DNA from: a bacterium 1XD21-13
Lineage (GTDB): Bacteria; Bacillota; Clostridia; Lachnospirales; Lachnospiraceae
Reading direction: 5' to 3'
DNA length: 64,000 nucleotides
Assembly: GCA_009917555.1 (NCBI GenBank)
Contig: QZDX01000003.1
Coordinates: forward strand, 62,001-126,000
The position numbers were made by a program, and so were the translations under genes. The notes beneath the pieces are model-generated. The model was not told where the DNA came from. It saw only the letters and a program-made list of their open reading frames with translations, and did no database searches. Positions 23,308 to 30,208 of this stretch are shown here, in pieces (the first letter of the stretch is position 1; every line of letters begins with the position of its first letter).

Positions 23308-25305
23308 ATGAAAACGAATCAAAGAAAAAGGCGGCAAATAATTTTATGCCAGATGCTTCTGGGAATTCTGATTTTGACAGGCTGTGGTTCGTCAAGCTCT
23401 AAAGAGGATTTGAGGAATGAAAGAGAGCAAATAGAGACAGGGGAAGCTGTTGAGAATACGGAGATTTTGGCAGAGGGCAGCGCAGACGGGGATATCCTGG
23501 AGTGTATATCGGCAGATACGTGGTTTCAGCAATGCGTGTGGGACAGTGCGAAAATTCAGACGGATGACACAGAGGAAGTGATTCTTGAGAAAATCAGGAA
23601 GTGTGAATATTTGAATTTACCCTCGTCATTTGAGGGGAAAGCAGCCAGGTCTTTAGAGGGTTTACAGTTCTTTCCAAATCTTCAGACGCTAACCATTGAA
23701 TTTCGCAAAAAGGATGAGCTGTTGATTGAAGATTTTACGCCTATTTTGGAGCTGTCCAGGTTGAAGGCTCTGTCCATAGCTTATCCCGCAGAGGAAGCAA
23801 TTGACCTGTCCTTTTTGGCAGAGATGGATACCATAACAGATCTTTCCCTTACAGGCTGCCCTTTGAAAGAGACCTCTTTTTTAAAGGAAATGCCTCAACT
23901 GAAACGGCTTTCGCTGCGTAAGACGCCGCTTCAGGATATGACAGTATTGGAGAAGCTGACAGGGCTTCAAACTTTAATTATTAATGAAAATGAGATCGAA
24001 AACATTACATTTTTGAAAAATCTGACAGGGCTTAAGGAATTGGATTTGAGCTTTAATTCGATTACAGATTTGACACCGCTGGCGGGGATGTCCCGGCTGA
24101 ATTATCTGTATTTGATGGAGAATGAGATTAGCGATCCGACACCTCTCGCCAGTTTGACGAATCTGTTTGTCTTGATATTAGATGGAAACAGGATCGGCGA
24201 TATTTCACCCCTGGGGGAGCTTCCCCATTTAAATCAGGCAGGGCTTTCGGATAATCAGATTACGGATTTCTCTCCTTTGTCAGGAAAGCGGGATCTGGAG
24301 TATGTCTCTGCCTTTGGAAATCCCTGTAAAAGCCTGGGGCCGGTTTTGGAGGTCCCATATCTTGCCGTTGGGTGGGGGGATCCATCAGAAGAGCAGTTAA
24401 AAATGGCGTTGGACTGGATGAAAAAGCAATACCCGGATCTGGAAGAATATGAGTGCATCAGATATGTGGACGGGGATATAAACGGTGATGGACGGACGGA
24501 TGCCGTATTTGTGGTGGATGATTTCATTTATCAGGAGCAGCGTCAGTTGTTTGTGCTTTTAAGGCAGGCAGATGGTTCCTGGAGAGAGGTTGAACATAAT
24601 ATTGAGATGATGGATCGGTTTGCCGGTGGAGTAAAAGGAGATCCTTATAATGGAATCTGGGTGGAAAAGGGAAAGCTTCTGATAAAAGAGACATGGGGAA
24701 GCAGTACAGGTGGCACTCAGACGAGGTTTTACAGCTATCGGAATGGAAAGCTGATACTCGAGCAGACTATGACAGTCGGATACAGCAATTTTGTAATGGG
24801 CGATGATGTGGAGGTGTATGAGGAAAGCACCAAAGAAGAGATTCGGTATGTGTTTGCCACAGAGGACAGCGGGCAAATGCGTCGGGTGGATTTGGTAAAT
24901 GGTGATGCCCCGGTGCATCAGGCATTTCCGGAGATGGAGTTATACGATAAGCCTTATATTATTTATTCAGAGCCACGAAAGGTAAGCATGGAGCCGGCGG
25001 AGGTACTTGAACTTCTGTGGGAGTATCTGGAACTGGACGGGGAGAAAGAGTCTCTTCCCTATGCACCCTGGCAGAAAGAAAATTATGAAAAGCTGATGGG
25101 GGTGAGCCTGCCGGACTATTACTATGTTATCAGTGATTCCAAAAAGTCAGAAAATGAGGAAGCAGGAGAATACGGGGGATATCTGTATTATAATGATTTG
25201 GAGGAGCAAGAGGGAGAATATTTCCATGAGCTTTATTGCCGGGAGGATGGCAAATGGGAACGATATTGGATTCATGATAAGACAGGAGAGATAGAGACGT
25301 ATTGA
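23308..25305 (+). CDS. Leucine-rich-repeat lipoprotein
   Basis: Surface lipoprotein of 665 residues. It has a signal peptide with lipobox LTGC (residues about 21-24), then about nine 22-residue LRR units of the internalin type (LTGLKELDLSFNSITDLTPL, LNYLYLMENEISDPTPL and so on, residues 95-345). A C-terminal half of about 300 residues includes an EF-hand-like loop DGDINGDGRTDAVFVVD and ends with charged, Tyr-rich sequence. It should sit on the outer face of the membrane and bind a ligand. GAGGGG precedes the ATG. It follows the putative Mn2+ riboswitch directly and lies 17 bases before the sodium-pump gene, so its expression may depend on Mn2+. Confidence 0.85.
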   Translation: MKTNQRKRRQIILCQMLLGILILTGCGSSSSKEDLRNEREQIETGEAVENTEILAEGSADGDILECISADTWFQQCVWDSAKIQTDDTEEVILEKIRKCEYLNLPSSFEGKAARSLEGLQFFPNLQTLTIEFRKKDELLIEDFTPILELSRLKALSIAYPAEEAIDLSFLAEMDTITDLSLTGCPLKETSFLKEMPQLKRLSLRKTPLQDMTVLEKLTGLQTLIINENEIENITFLKNLTGLKELDLSFNSITDLTPLAGMSRLNYLYLMENEISDPTPLASLTNLFVLILDGNRIGDISPLGELPHLNQAGLSDNQITDFSPLSGKRDLEYVSAFGNPCKSLGPVLEVPYLAVGWGDPSEEQLKMALDWMKKQYPDLEEYECIRYVDGDINGDGRTDAVFVVDDFIYQEQRQLFVLLRQADGSWREVEHNIEMMDRFAGGVKGDPYNGIWVEKGKLLIKETWGSSTGGTQTRFYSYRNGKLILEQTMTVGYSNFVMGDDVEVYEESTKEEIRYVFATEDSGQMRRVDLVNGDAPVHQAFPEMELYDKPYIIYSEPRKVSMEPAEVLELLWEYLELDGEKESLPYAPWQKENYEKLMGVSLPDYYYVISDSKKSENEEAGEYGGYLYYNDLEEQEGEYFHELYCREDGKWERYWIHDKTGEIETY

Positions 25306-25322
25306 CAAAGGAGGAATGTCCA

Positions 25323-26459
25323 ATGGAATTTTTATGGGAGGGATTACTGCAAATCACCTGGCAGCAGGCGGTGATGTATGGAATCGGCTTATTGCTTATC
25401 TATCTGGCAGTGAAAAAGGGCTATGAGCCGGCATTGCTTCTGCCTATGGGTTTTGGGGCGATTCTGGTGAATCTGCCTTTGTCCGGGGTAATCAATCAGA
25501 ATGTAGAGGGAATCGGGGTAGTGAATGGGATCATTGAGTGGCTGTTTGAGGTGGGGATCGAAGCGTCGGAAGCTTTGCCGATTCTGCTCTTTATTGGAAT
25601 TGGGGCTATGATAGATTTTGGCCCCCTTTTGTCCATGCCCTCTATGTTCTTATTTGGAGCAGGGGCACAGTTTGGAATCTTCTTTGCCCTCAGTACAGCG
25701 GTGCTTCTGGGCTTTGATTTGAAAGATGCGGCTTCCATCGGGATTATCGGGGCGGCTGACGGACCCACCTCGATTCTGGTGTCACAGATTCTTCATTCAA
25801 AATATGTGGGGGCGATTGCGGTGGCGGCCTATTCCTATATGGCATTGGTACCCATTGTGCAGCCCTTTGCTATTCGGCTGGTGACTACGAAGAAAGAACG
25901 GTGCATTCGGATGGAGTATACGCCGGGCACAGTGTCCAGGGGGATGCGGATTGCGTTTCCTATTTTGACTACCTTTTTGGTGGGGCTGGTGGCTCCTCAG
26001 TCCGTGGCTTTGGTGGGGTTTCTTATGTTTGGCAATTTGATTCGGGAATGCGGCGTACTTGGGACCCTCTCAGATACGGCTCAAAATGTGCTGGCCAACT
26101 TGATTACATTGCTTTTGGGGCTGACAATTTCATTTAGCATGCGTGCGGAGACTTTTGTAAATGTGGACACACTTTTGATTATGGGGATTGGCTTGATAGC
26201 TTTTGTCTTTGATAGTATCGGAGGTGTGCTGCTGGCGAAATTTTTGAATCTTTTCCGAAAAAAGAAAGTGAATCCCATGATTGGGGCAGCGGGAATTTCC
26301 GCATTTCCCATGTCGGCCAGAGTTGTGCAGAAGATGGCCTTAGAGGAGGATCCGGGGAATATTATATTGATGCACGCAATCGGAGCCAATGTGTCCGGGC
26401 AGATTGCGTCGGTGATTGCAGGCGGTCTCATTATCGGGCTGGTGTCGGCGTATCTGTAG
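25323..26459 (+). CDS. Na+-translocating decarboxylase beta subunit
   Basis: Polytopic membrane protein of 378 residues of the OadB/GcdB/MmdB family, which couples decarboxylation of a biotin-bound carboxyl group to Na+ export. Family segments are present: GIGAMIDFGPLL, SIGIIGAADGPTSILVSQIL (with the functional Asp), and ISAFPMSARVVQKMALEED. The ATG at 25323 has AAAGGAGG seven to eight bases upstream. No alpha (carboxyltransferase) or biotin-carrier gene is nearby; a very small gamma-like protein follows, so the subunit may work with partners encoded elsewhere. Confidence 0.92.
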   Translation: MEFLWEGLLQITWQQAVMYGIGLLLIYLAVKKGYEPALLLPMGFGAILVNLPLSGVINQNVEGIGVVNGIIEWLFEVGIEASEALPILLFIGIGAMIDFGPLLSMPSMFLFGAGAQFGIFFALSTAVLLGFDLKDAASIGIIGAADGPTSILVSQILHSKYVGAIAVAAYSYMALVPIVQPFAIRLVTTKKERCIRMEYTPGTVSRGMRIAFPILTTFLVGLVAPQSVALVGFLMFGNLIRECGVLGTLSDTAQNVLANLITLLLGLTISFSMRAETFVNVDTLLIMGIGLIAFVFDSIGGVLLAKFLNLFRKKKVNPMIGAAGISAFPMSARVVQKMALEEDPGNIILMHAIGANVSGQIASVIAGGLIIGLVSAYL

Positions 26460-26503
26460 GTGCTGTATAAGGTACTGCGGAACTTTAATAGGAGATATAT
26501 AGT

Positions 26504-26641
26504 ATGTGGGAGAATTTTTTGATTTCATTGGAGATTATGGGAAAGGGAATGCTTGGGATCTTTGTGGTAATCGGACTTTTGACCTTGGCGGTGAGTGTGA
26601 TGGGGAAGCTGTCTCACAAAGAGGAGGAGACAGGGGAGTAA
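26504..26641 (+). CDS. OadG-related small membrane subunit
   Basis: A 45-residue protein with one membrane helix: ISLEIMGKGMLGIFVVIGLL followed by TLAVSVMGKLSHKEEETGE. This is the shortened form of the gamma subunit of sodium-pump decarboxylases (MGKGMLGIF is typical), which anchors the complex. AGGAG lies about 10 bases before the ATG. It follows the beta subunit by 44 bases in the same direction. Confidence 0.8.
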   Translation: MWENFLISLEIMGKGMLGIFVVIGLLTLAVSVMGKLSHKEEETGE

Positions 26642-26861
26642 GAATTAACGAATCTTGAGAACTTTTTCTGTTTTCTCCGGTACAACATTGAATATCCTGC
26701 GGGTCCCCTATAATACATCCCCCTTACGGGGCAGACAGGGACTGTGCTCAGCTTACAAAAATGTAAGTTAAGGGGTGAAATTGTAAGGTAAATCAATGGT
26801 ACAGGGGAATGGAATCTGATATTCTAATATCAGAAAATAAAAGAAAAGAGGGGTTTTCAAG

Positions 26862-27053
26862 ATGAAAGAAGTATTAAAAGCAACAGTGGCAATGGTAGTT
26901 ATTATCGCAGTACAGATGGTATTAACTTATGTCTTTACCTATCATGTGGGAGAGGTATTTTCAAAGGCATCTGTTATGGCATTGTTCTATTATTATGTTA
27001 TTAAATATGTCAAAGCAGTCAAAAAGCACAAATCTGGGGATGCGGACGAGTAA
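26862..27053 (+). CDS. Small two-helix membrane protein
   Basis: A 63-residue protein with two hydrophobic helices (VAMVVIIAVQMVLTYVFTY and VMALFYYYVIKYVKAV) and a basic, hydrophilic end (KKHKSGDADE). GAGGGG stands before the ATG at good spacing. No family recognised. The upstream gap 26642-26861 shows only short dyads near 26725-26790 and no gene. Confidence 0.6.
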   Translation: MKEVLKATVAMVVIIAVQMVLTYVFTYHVGEVFSKASVMALFYYYVIKYVKAVKKHKSGDADE

Positions 27054-27057
27054 GAGA

Positions 27058-27093
27058 CTTCTGGAGGCAAGAAAAGCCTGCTGCTACCAGAAG
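27058..27093 (+). terminator. Probable terminator after small membrane protein gene
   Basis: CTTCTGG (27058-27064) and CCAGAAG (27087-27093) form the outer stem, with AGGC and GCCT pairing inside; a short T-run follows (CTTTTAC). Confidence 0.5.
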
Positions 27094-27282
27094 CTTTTAC
27101 AATCTATTTCTTTGAAGACACATGTTTTATAGAATTTTGCGAAAATGTTAAATATTGTTAAATCTTTTTGAAAAGCTTGACAAGATGGCAGGAAAACGTC
27201 ATAGTAGAGTTAATCACAGGGTGGGAGATGCTTCCACCCTGTTGTTACGTGAGTGCATATTGAGATGGGAGATTACGGAACT

Positions 27283-27753
27283 ATGCGAAGAAAAGACAGA
27301 GAGATTCAGGATTTTGATGAGATCATAGAGGTAATGAAGAAATGTGACGTCTGCCGGGTTGCCATGCAGGGAGAGGAGTATCCCTATATGGTCCCACTGA
27401 ACTTTGGCATGGAAGTAGAGGAGACACAGGTGACACTGTATTTTCATGGGGCCATGGATGGAATGAAGTATGGGTTGCTTGCAAGAGATCCAAAGGTTTG
27501 TTTTGAGATGGACTGCGGGCATACCTTATATACGGATATGGAGCAGGGAAATTGCACCATGTGTTATGAGAGTGTGATAGGCTTTGGAGTGATGGAAGAG
27601 GTTCTGGAGGAGGAGAAAAAGGCTGCGTTGGATATTTTGATGGAGCATTATCCGGTTCCCGCCGGATTTCGGTATAATGAGGCGGTGGTACCGAGGACCA
27701 GGGTATTGAAGCTTACAGTGGAACGGATGACGGGGAAACGACGGGAGAAGTGA
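27283..27753 (+). CDS. NimA-like pyridoxamine 5'-phosphate oxidase-family flavoprotein
   Basis: A 156-residue protein of the PNPOx-like split-barrel family closest to NimA-type 5-nitroimidazole reductases. It has the characteristic start MRRKDREIQDFDEIIEVMKK, the strand YPYMVPLNFGMEV, LYFHGAMDGMKYGLL, and CYESVIGFGVMEEV. It should bind FMN or a related cofactor in the cytoplasm. The frame is open back to 27253, but the family start and a GGGAG site favour 27283. Nitro-reduction is inferred; a general redox or heme-related role is equally possible. Confidence 0.85.
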   Translation: MRRKDREIQDFDEIIEVMKKCDVCRVAMQGEEYPYMVPLNFGMEVEETQVTLYFHGAMDGMKYGLLARDPKVCFEMDCGHTLYTDMEQGNCTMCYESVIGFGVMEEVLEEEKKAALDILMEHYPVPAGFRYNEAVVPRTRVLKLTVERMTGKRREK

Positions 27754-27793
27754 GGGAGCTCCCCGGATAAGGGGATTGTAGTCCGCAGTGCGA

Positions 27794-27823
27794 AGCCAGG
27801 GAAAGAAAAGATTTTCCCTGGCT
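27794..27823 (+). terminator. Hairpin terminator after NimA-like gene
   Basis: AGCCAGGGAAA at 27794-27804 pairs perfectly with TTTCCCTGGCT at 27813-27823; only a short T-run follows, so it may work together with the next hairpin. Confidence 0.6.
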
Positions 27824-27841
27824 TTATGGCTGTCGCCATAT

Positions 27842-27907
27842 ATTTAAAAAAATACAGGAGGTGTCTGGTGAGCGAGCTCCCCATACACCTCCTGTATTTT
27901 TTTAAAT
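27842..27907. terminator. Strong bidirectional terminator with 23-bp arms
   Basis: Perfect 23-base arms (27842-27864 and 27885-27907, containing ATACAGGAGGTGT and its complement) bounded by seven A and seven T, giving a T-run on either strand. It insulates the NimA-like gene from the DUF2975 operon. The intervening loop is 20 bases. Confidence 0.8.
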
Positions 27908-27929
27908 GCACTGCTCGTAGCAGAAAAAC

Positions 27930-27986
27930 ATTGTAAAACGATAATTTTTGTGTTATACTTTTTATGAGATTATTGTTTTGCGATAA
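27930..27986 (+). promoter_or_regulatory. Pair of operator-like dyads before the DUF2975 operon
   Basis: ATTGTAAAACGATAAT (27930-27945) and TTATTGTTTTGCGATAA (27970-27986) are two versions, in opposite orientation, of the dyad TATYGTTTTRCRATA. They flank the probable start region of the operon (TTATACT at 27953-27959). The YozG-like HTH protein in the operon is the obvious candidate to bind them. Confidence 0.55.
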
Positions 27987-28013
27987 TTATTTGAAGTGTG
28001 AGGAGGTATGATA

Positions 28014-28916
28014 ATGAAAGAATTCCCAATTTTGTATTTTGTTTGGGAAGGCTTAGGGGCAGGGCTGCGAGGGCTTTCTTTGAGTGGGAGCGCAGGGAAT
28101 ATATTGGCTCTTGTTTTGTATGTATTGATATCCCTGCTTCCGGTTCTTGTGCCGGGTTTTGGGATTTGGAAAAGGAAGAGGGGGCTTCATGGGGCGGACG
28201 GCCTTTTGTTGGTGCTGAGCGCCTATACCTTTTACCTCCTTTATGTCTTTATCAATCCCGGACTTTTGAGCAGGCGGATGCCTGTGGGATTGGGAGGGGA
28301 GCTGTCGGTTTCTTATCTGAAGGCTGTTTATGGGGGGCTGTGGCTGTCTCTGCTGGTTTCCTGGTTACTGCTTACCTGGATACGCAGCTTGAATTGCCAG
28401 GAGGTACTGGACCGGAAAGCGTTTCTCTACCGGGGGATGCGCTTGCTGTTGACTGTGACCATAGTCATTTTTCTAATTGCCTTCCTATATTCTGCCGGAA
28501 CAGAGCTTACCGTAAGGCTGACTGCTCTCAGGGAAAATGCGGCAGGAACAGGGGCGGATATAGCATTTGCTTTTTTACGCATGGCCGTTACGCTGATCCC
28601 CTCTGCCTTTTTCCTGGCAATTCTGTACCAGATCAAGCGTCTCTTAAAGGCAATGGATCAGGAACCCTTCAGGGAAGGGGAGGTTCGGGAGGCGAAACGG
28701 CTGTCCAGGATAAGCCGAAGTGGGGTGACGGCATCGGTTTTTTCCAATCTTATCTGGAACAGCGCCCTGTTTTTCTGGGCCGGAAGCCTTACCAGTGTGG
28801 ATTATCATTGGGAAATTTCCCTCTTTCCTTTGCTGGTTGCCTTTGGAGCGCTTATTCTGGCTCGCTATCTCAGGGAGGCAGGGGAGCTGCGCCGGGACAA
28901 TGAAATGATTATCTAG
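28014..28916 (+). CDS. DUF2975-like membrane protein
   Basis: A 300-residue protein with six to seven hydrophobic segments (for example LVLYVLISLLPVLVPGFGIW and LLLTVTIVIFLIAFLYSAGT). Near the C-terminus lies the pattern IKRLLKAMDQEPFREGEVREAKRLSRISRSG, which is the family-like stretch 'm...pF......i.rir..g'. ATG 28014 is seven bases after AGGAGG; ATG 28008 is too close to it. It precedes a YozG-like HTH gene by 14 bases, the usual partner of DUF2975 proteins. Function unknown, perhaps a membrane sensor or anti-regulator. Confidence 0.75.
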   Translation: MKEFPILYFVWEGLGAGLRGLSLSGSAGNILALVLYVLISLLPVLVPGFGIWKRKRGLHGADGLLLVLSAYTFYLLYVFINPGLLSRRMPVGLGGELSVSYLKAVYGGLWLSLLVSWLLLTWIRSLNCQEVLDRKAFLYRGMRLLLTVTIVIFLIAFLYSAGTELTVRLTALRENAAGTGADIAFAFLRMAVTLIPSAFFLAILYQIKRLLKAMDQEPFREGEVREAKRLSRISRSGVTASVFSNLIWNSALFFWAGSLTSVDYHWEISLFPLLVAFGALILARYLREAGELRRDNEMII

Positions 28917-28930
28917 AACAGGAGATGCCA

Positions 28931-29164
28931 ATGGCCATTCGTATTTATCTGGACGAGGTTTTAAAGAAACGGAAAATGACTTCAAAAGAATTATGTAAAT
29001 ATATCGGTATCACGGAGGCCAATCTCTCGGTCCTGCGCAGCGGAAAGGCCAGGGGTGTGCGCTTTAGCACCCTCAACCGGATCTGCTATTACTTGGGGTG
29101 CGATGTGGGAGAGATTCTCCGTTTTGACGGGCAACTGGACGAGCCGGAACAGGAAAAGGAGTGA
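28931..29164 (+). CDS. YozG-like XRE-family HTH regulator
   Basis: A 77-residue DNA-binding protein consisting almost wholly of one Cro/CI-type helix-turn-helix (MAIRIYLDEVLKKRKMTSKE, LCKYIGITEANLSVLRSGKA, FSTLNRICYYLGCDVGEIL). AGGAG lies six bases before ATG 28931; the ATG at 28925 abuts the site. It lies between the DUF2975 protein and a lipoprotein and probably acts on the two dyads upstream of the operon. Confidence 0.88.
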   Translation: MAIRIYLDEVLKKRKMTSKELCKYIGITEANLSVLRSGKARGVRFSTLNRICYYLGCDVGEILRFDGQLDEPEQEKE

Positions 29165-29172
29165 TATAAGGG

Positions 29173-30102
29173 ATGAAGCGGGAGAAAAACCGAGTACCTA
29201 TAAGAAGAGGATATGTTCGTACCATTGTTTGCATGCTTTTTAGTCTCTGCATGCTCAGCGGATGCACCCTGGCCAGGCCGGAGCTTCAGCAGATAGAGGA
29301 GGAAGAGCTCTGCGGAATTCTGGTAGTGGTGGGAGAGCAGAAGGCCCAAAGTCGCCATGAGGAGGAGCTGGAGGGAAGGACATTTTCCAGTATCAGGGAG
29401 CTGGAGGAAAGCCTTACCTCTTCCTTCACAGTAGAAGGAACCCTGCAGACCGATAGATCCATTGCCTTTGATGGCGTGGAAGGACACGTGCTGGGTGTTG
29501 TAGAGGAAGAGATAGAGGGAGCGCCCTCCACATGCTTTATCAATGACGGCTATTTTACGAAGGTAGACGCCAGGGTGAAGGTCACAGACGAAGGCAAGGA
29601 AAATACCATTTCAGGTTCTATACTGGCTGGGGAGAATTTGAAGGAGCCTGTTTATATGTACCCGGTTTACCACAGAAGTGATGGGAGCTATTATACGGTT
29701 CTCAATTCTACGGGTGGTATGATGTGCAGTGTCCACGATGAAGGAGAGGTGTACAGCCAGACCCTTCAGTGGGAGACAACGGAGGAGATAAACGGGAGGA
29801 AAGAAAAAAATTCCAGGGAGATCAAGGCTTCCCTTGAGATGGCAATCCCTGTGGAGCGGGTGCAGGTAAGAATGTACAATCATGAAAATGAATTGCTGGA
29901 GGCAAGAGAGATTTCAAAGGAAACAGAAGAGCTGATCTTACAGGAGGGGACGGCTTATGTGATAGTGGAGGAGGCTAAAGCAGGCGGAAAGCTGAGGAGA
30001 AGCCTGTACAACCGGGAGGAAGCGCAGGAGGAAATGACCCATCAAATCAATTATTTAGGAAATGACGGTTTGATTGAACCGAAGGAATTGGTGATGAAAT
30101 AA
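29173..30102 (+). CDS. Lipoprotein of unknown function
   Basis: A 309-residue exported lipoprotein: basic N-terminus, hydrophobic segment VCMLFSLCMLSGC ending in a lipobox Cys near residue 31, then a beta-rich acidic domain (ILVVVGEQK, SSFTVEGTLQTDRSIAFDGV, YFTKVDARVKVTDEG). No repeats or catalytic motif recognised. It starts eight bases after the HTH gene, third in the operon with the DUF2975 protein, suggesting a membrane-associated sensing or stress function for all three. Confidence 0.75.
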   Translation: MKREKNRVPIRRGYVRTIVCMLFSLCMLSGCTLARPELQQIEEEELCGILVVVGEQKAQSRHEEELEGRTFSSIRELEESLTSSFTVEGTLQTDRSIAFDGVEGHVLGVVEEEIEGAPSTCFINDGYFTKVDARVKVTDEGKENTISGSILAGENLKEPVYMYPVYHRSDGSYYTVLNSTGGMMCSVHDEGEVYSQTLQWETTEEINGRKEKNSREIKASLEMAIPVERVQVRMYNHENELLEAREISKETEELILQEGTAYVIVEEAKAGGKLRRSLYNREEAQEEMTHQINYLGNDGLIEPKELVMK

Positions 30103-30107
30103 AGAAC

Positions 30108-30177
30108 AAAGACATCAGCCGTTTCATATTCTGTGTGAGTAGCTGGACACCGAATATGGGAACAGTCTGATGTCTTT
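30108..30177. terminator. Bidirectional terminator between lipoprotein and hybrid kinase genes
   Basis: AAAGACATCAG (30108-30118) pairs with CTGATGTCTTT (30167-30177), and TTTCATATTC pairs with GAATATGGGAA inside; TTTTT follows on plus. It separates two convergent genes. Confidence 0.75.
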
Positions 30178-30208
30178 TTCTATTTTACGGTATTTTTTTT
30201 GGGGCCGC

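Noticed and set aside
28427-28985. Minus-strand frames opposite the DUF2975 gene
   Set aside because: Shadows of a gene with clear membrane helices and an operon partner.
29611-29883. Minus-strand frame opposite the lipoprotein gene
   Set aside because: No ribosome site and no domain; the plus-strand protein has a clear lipoprotein signal.
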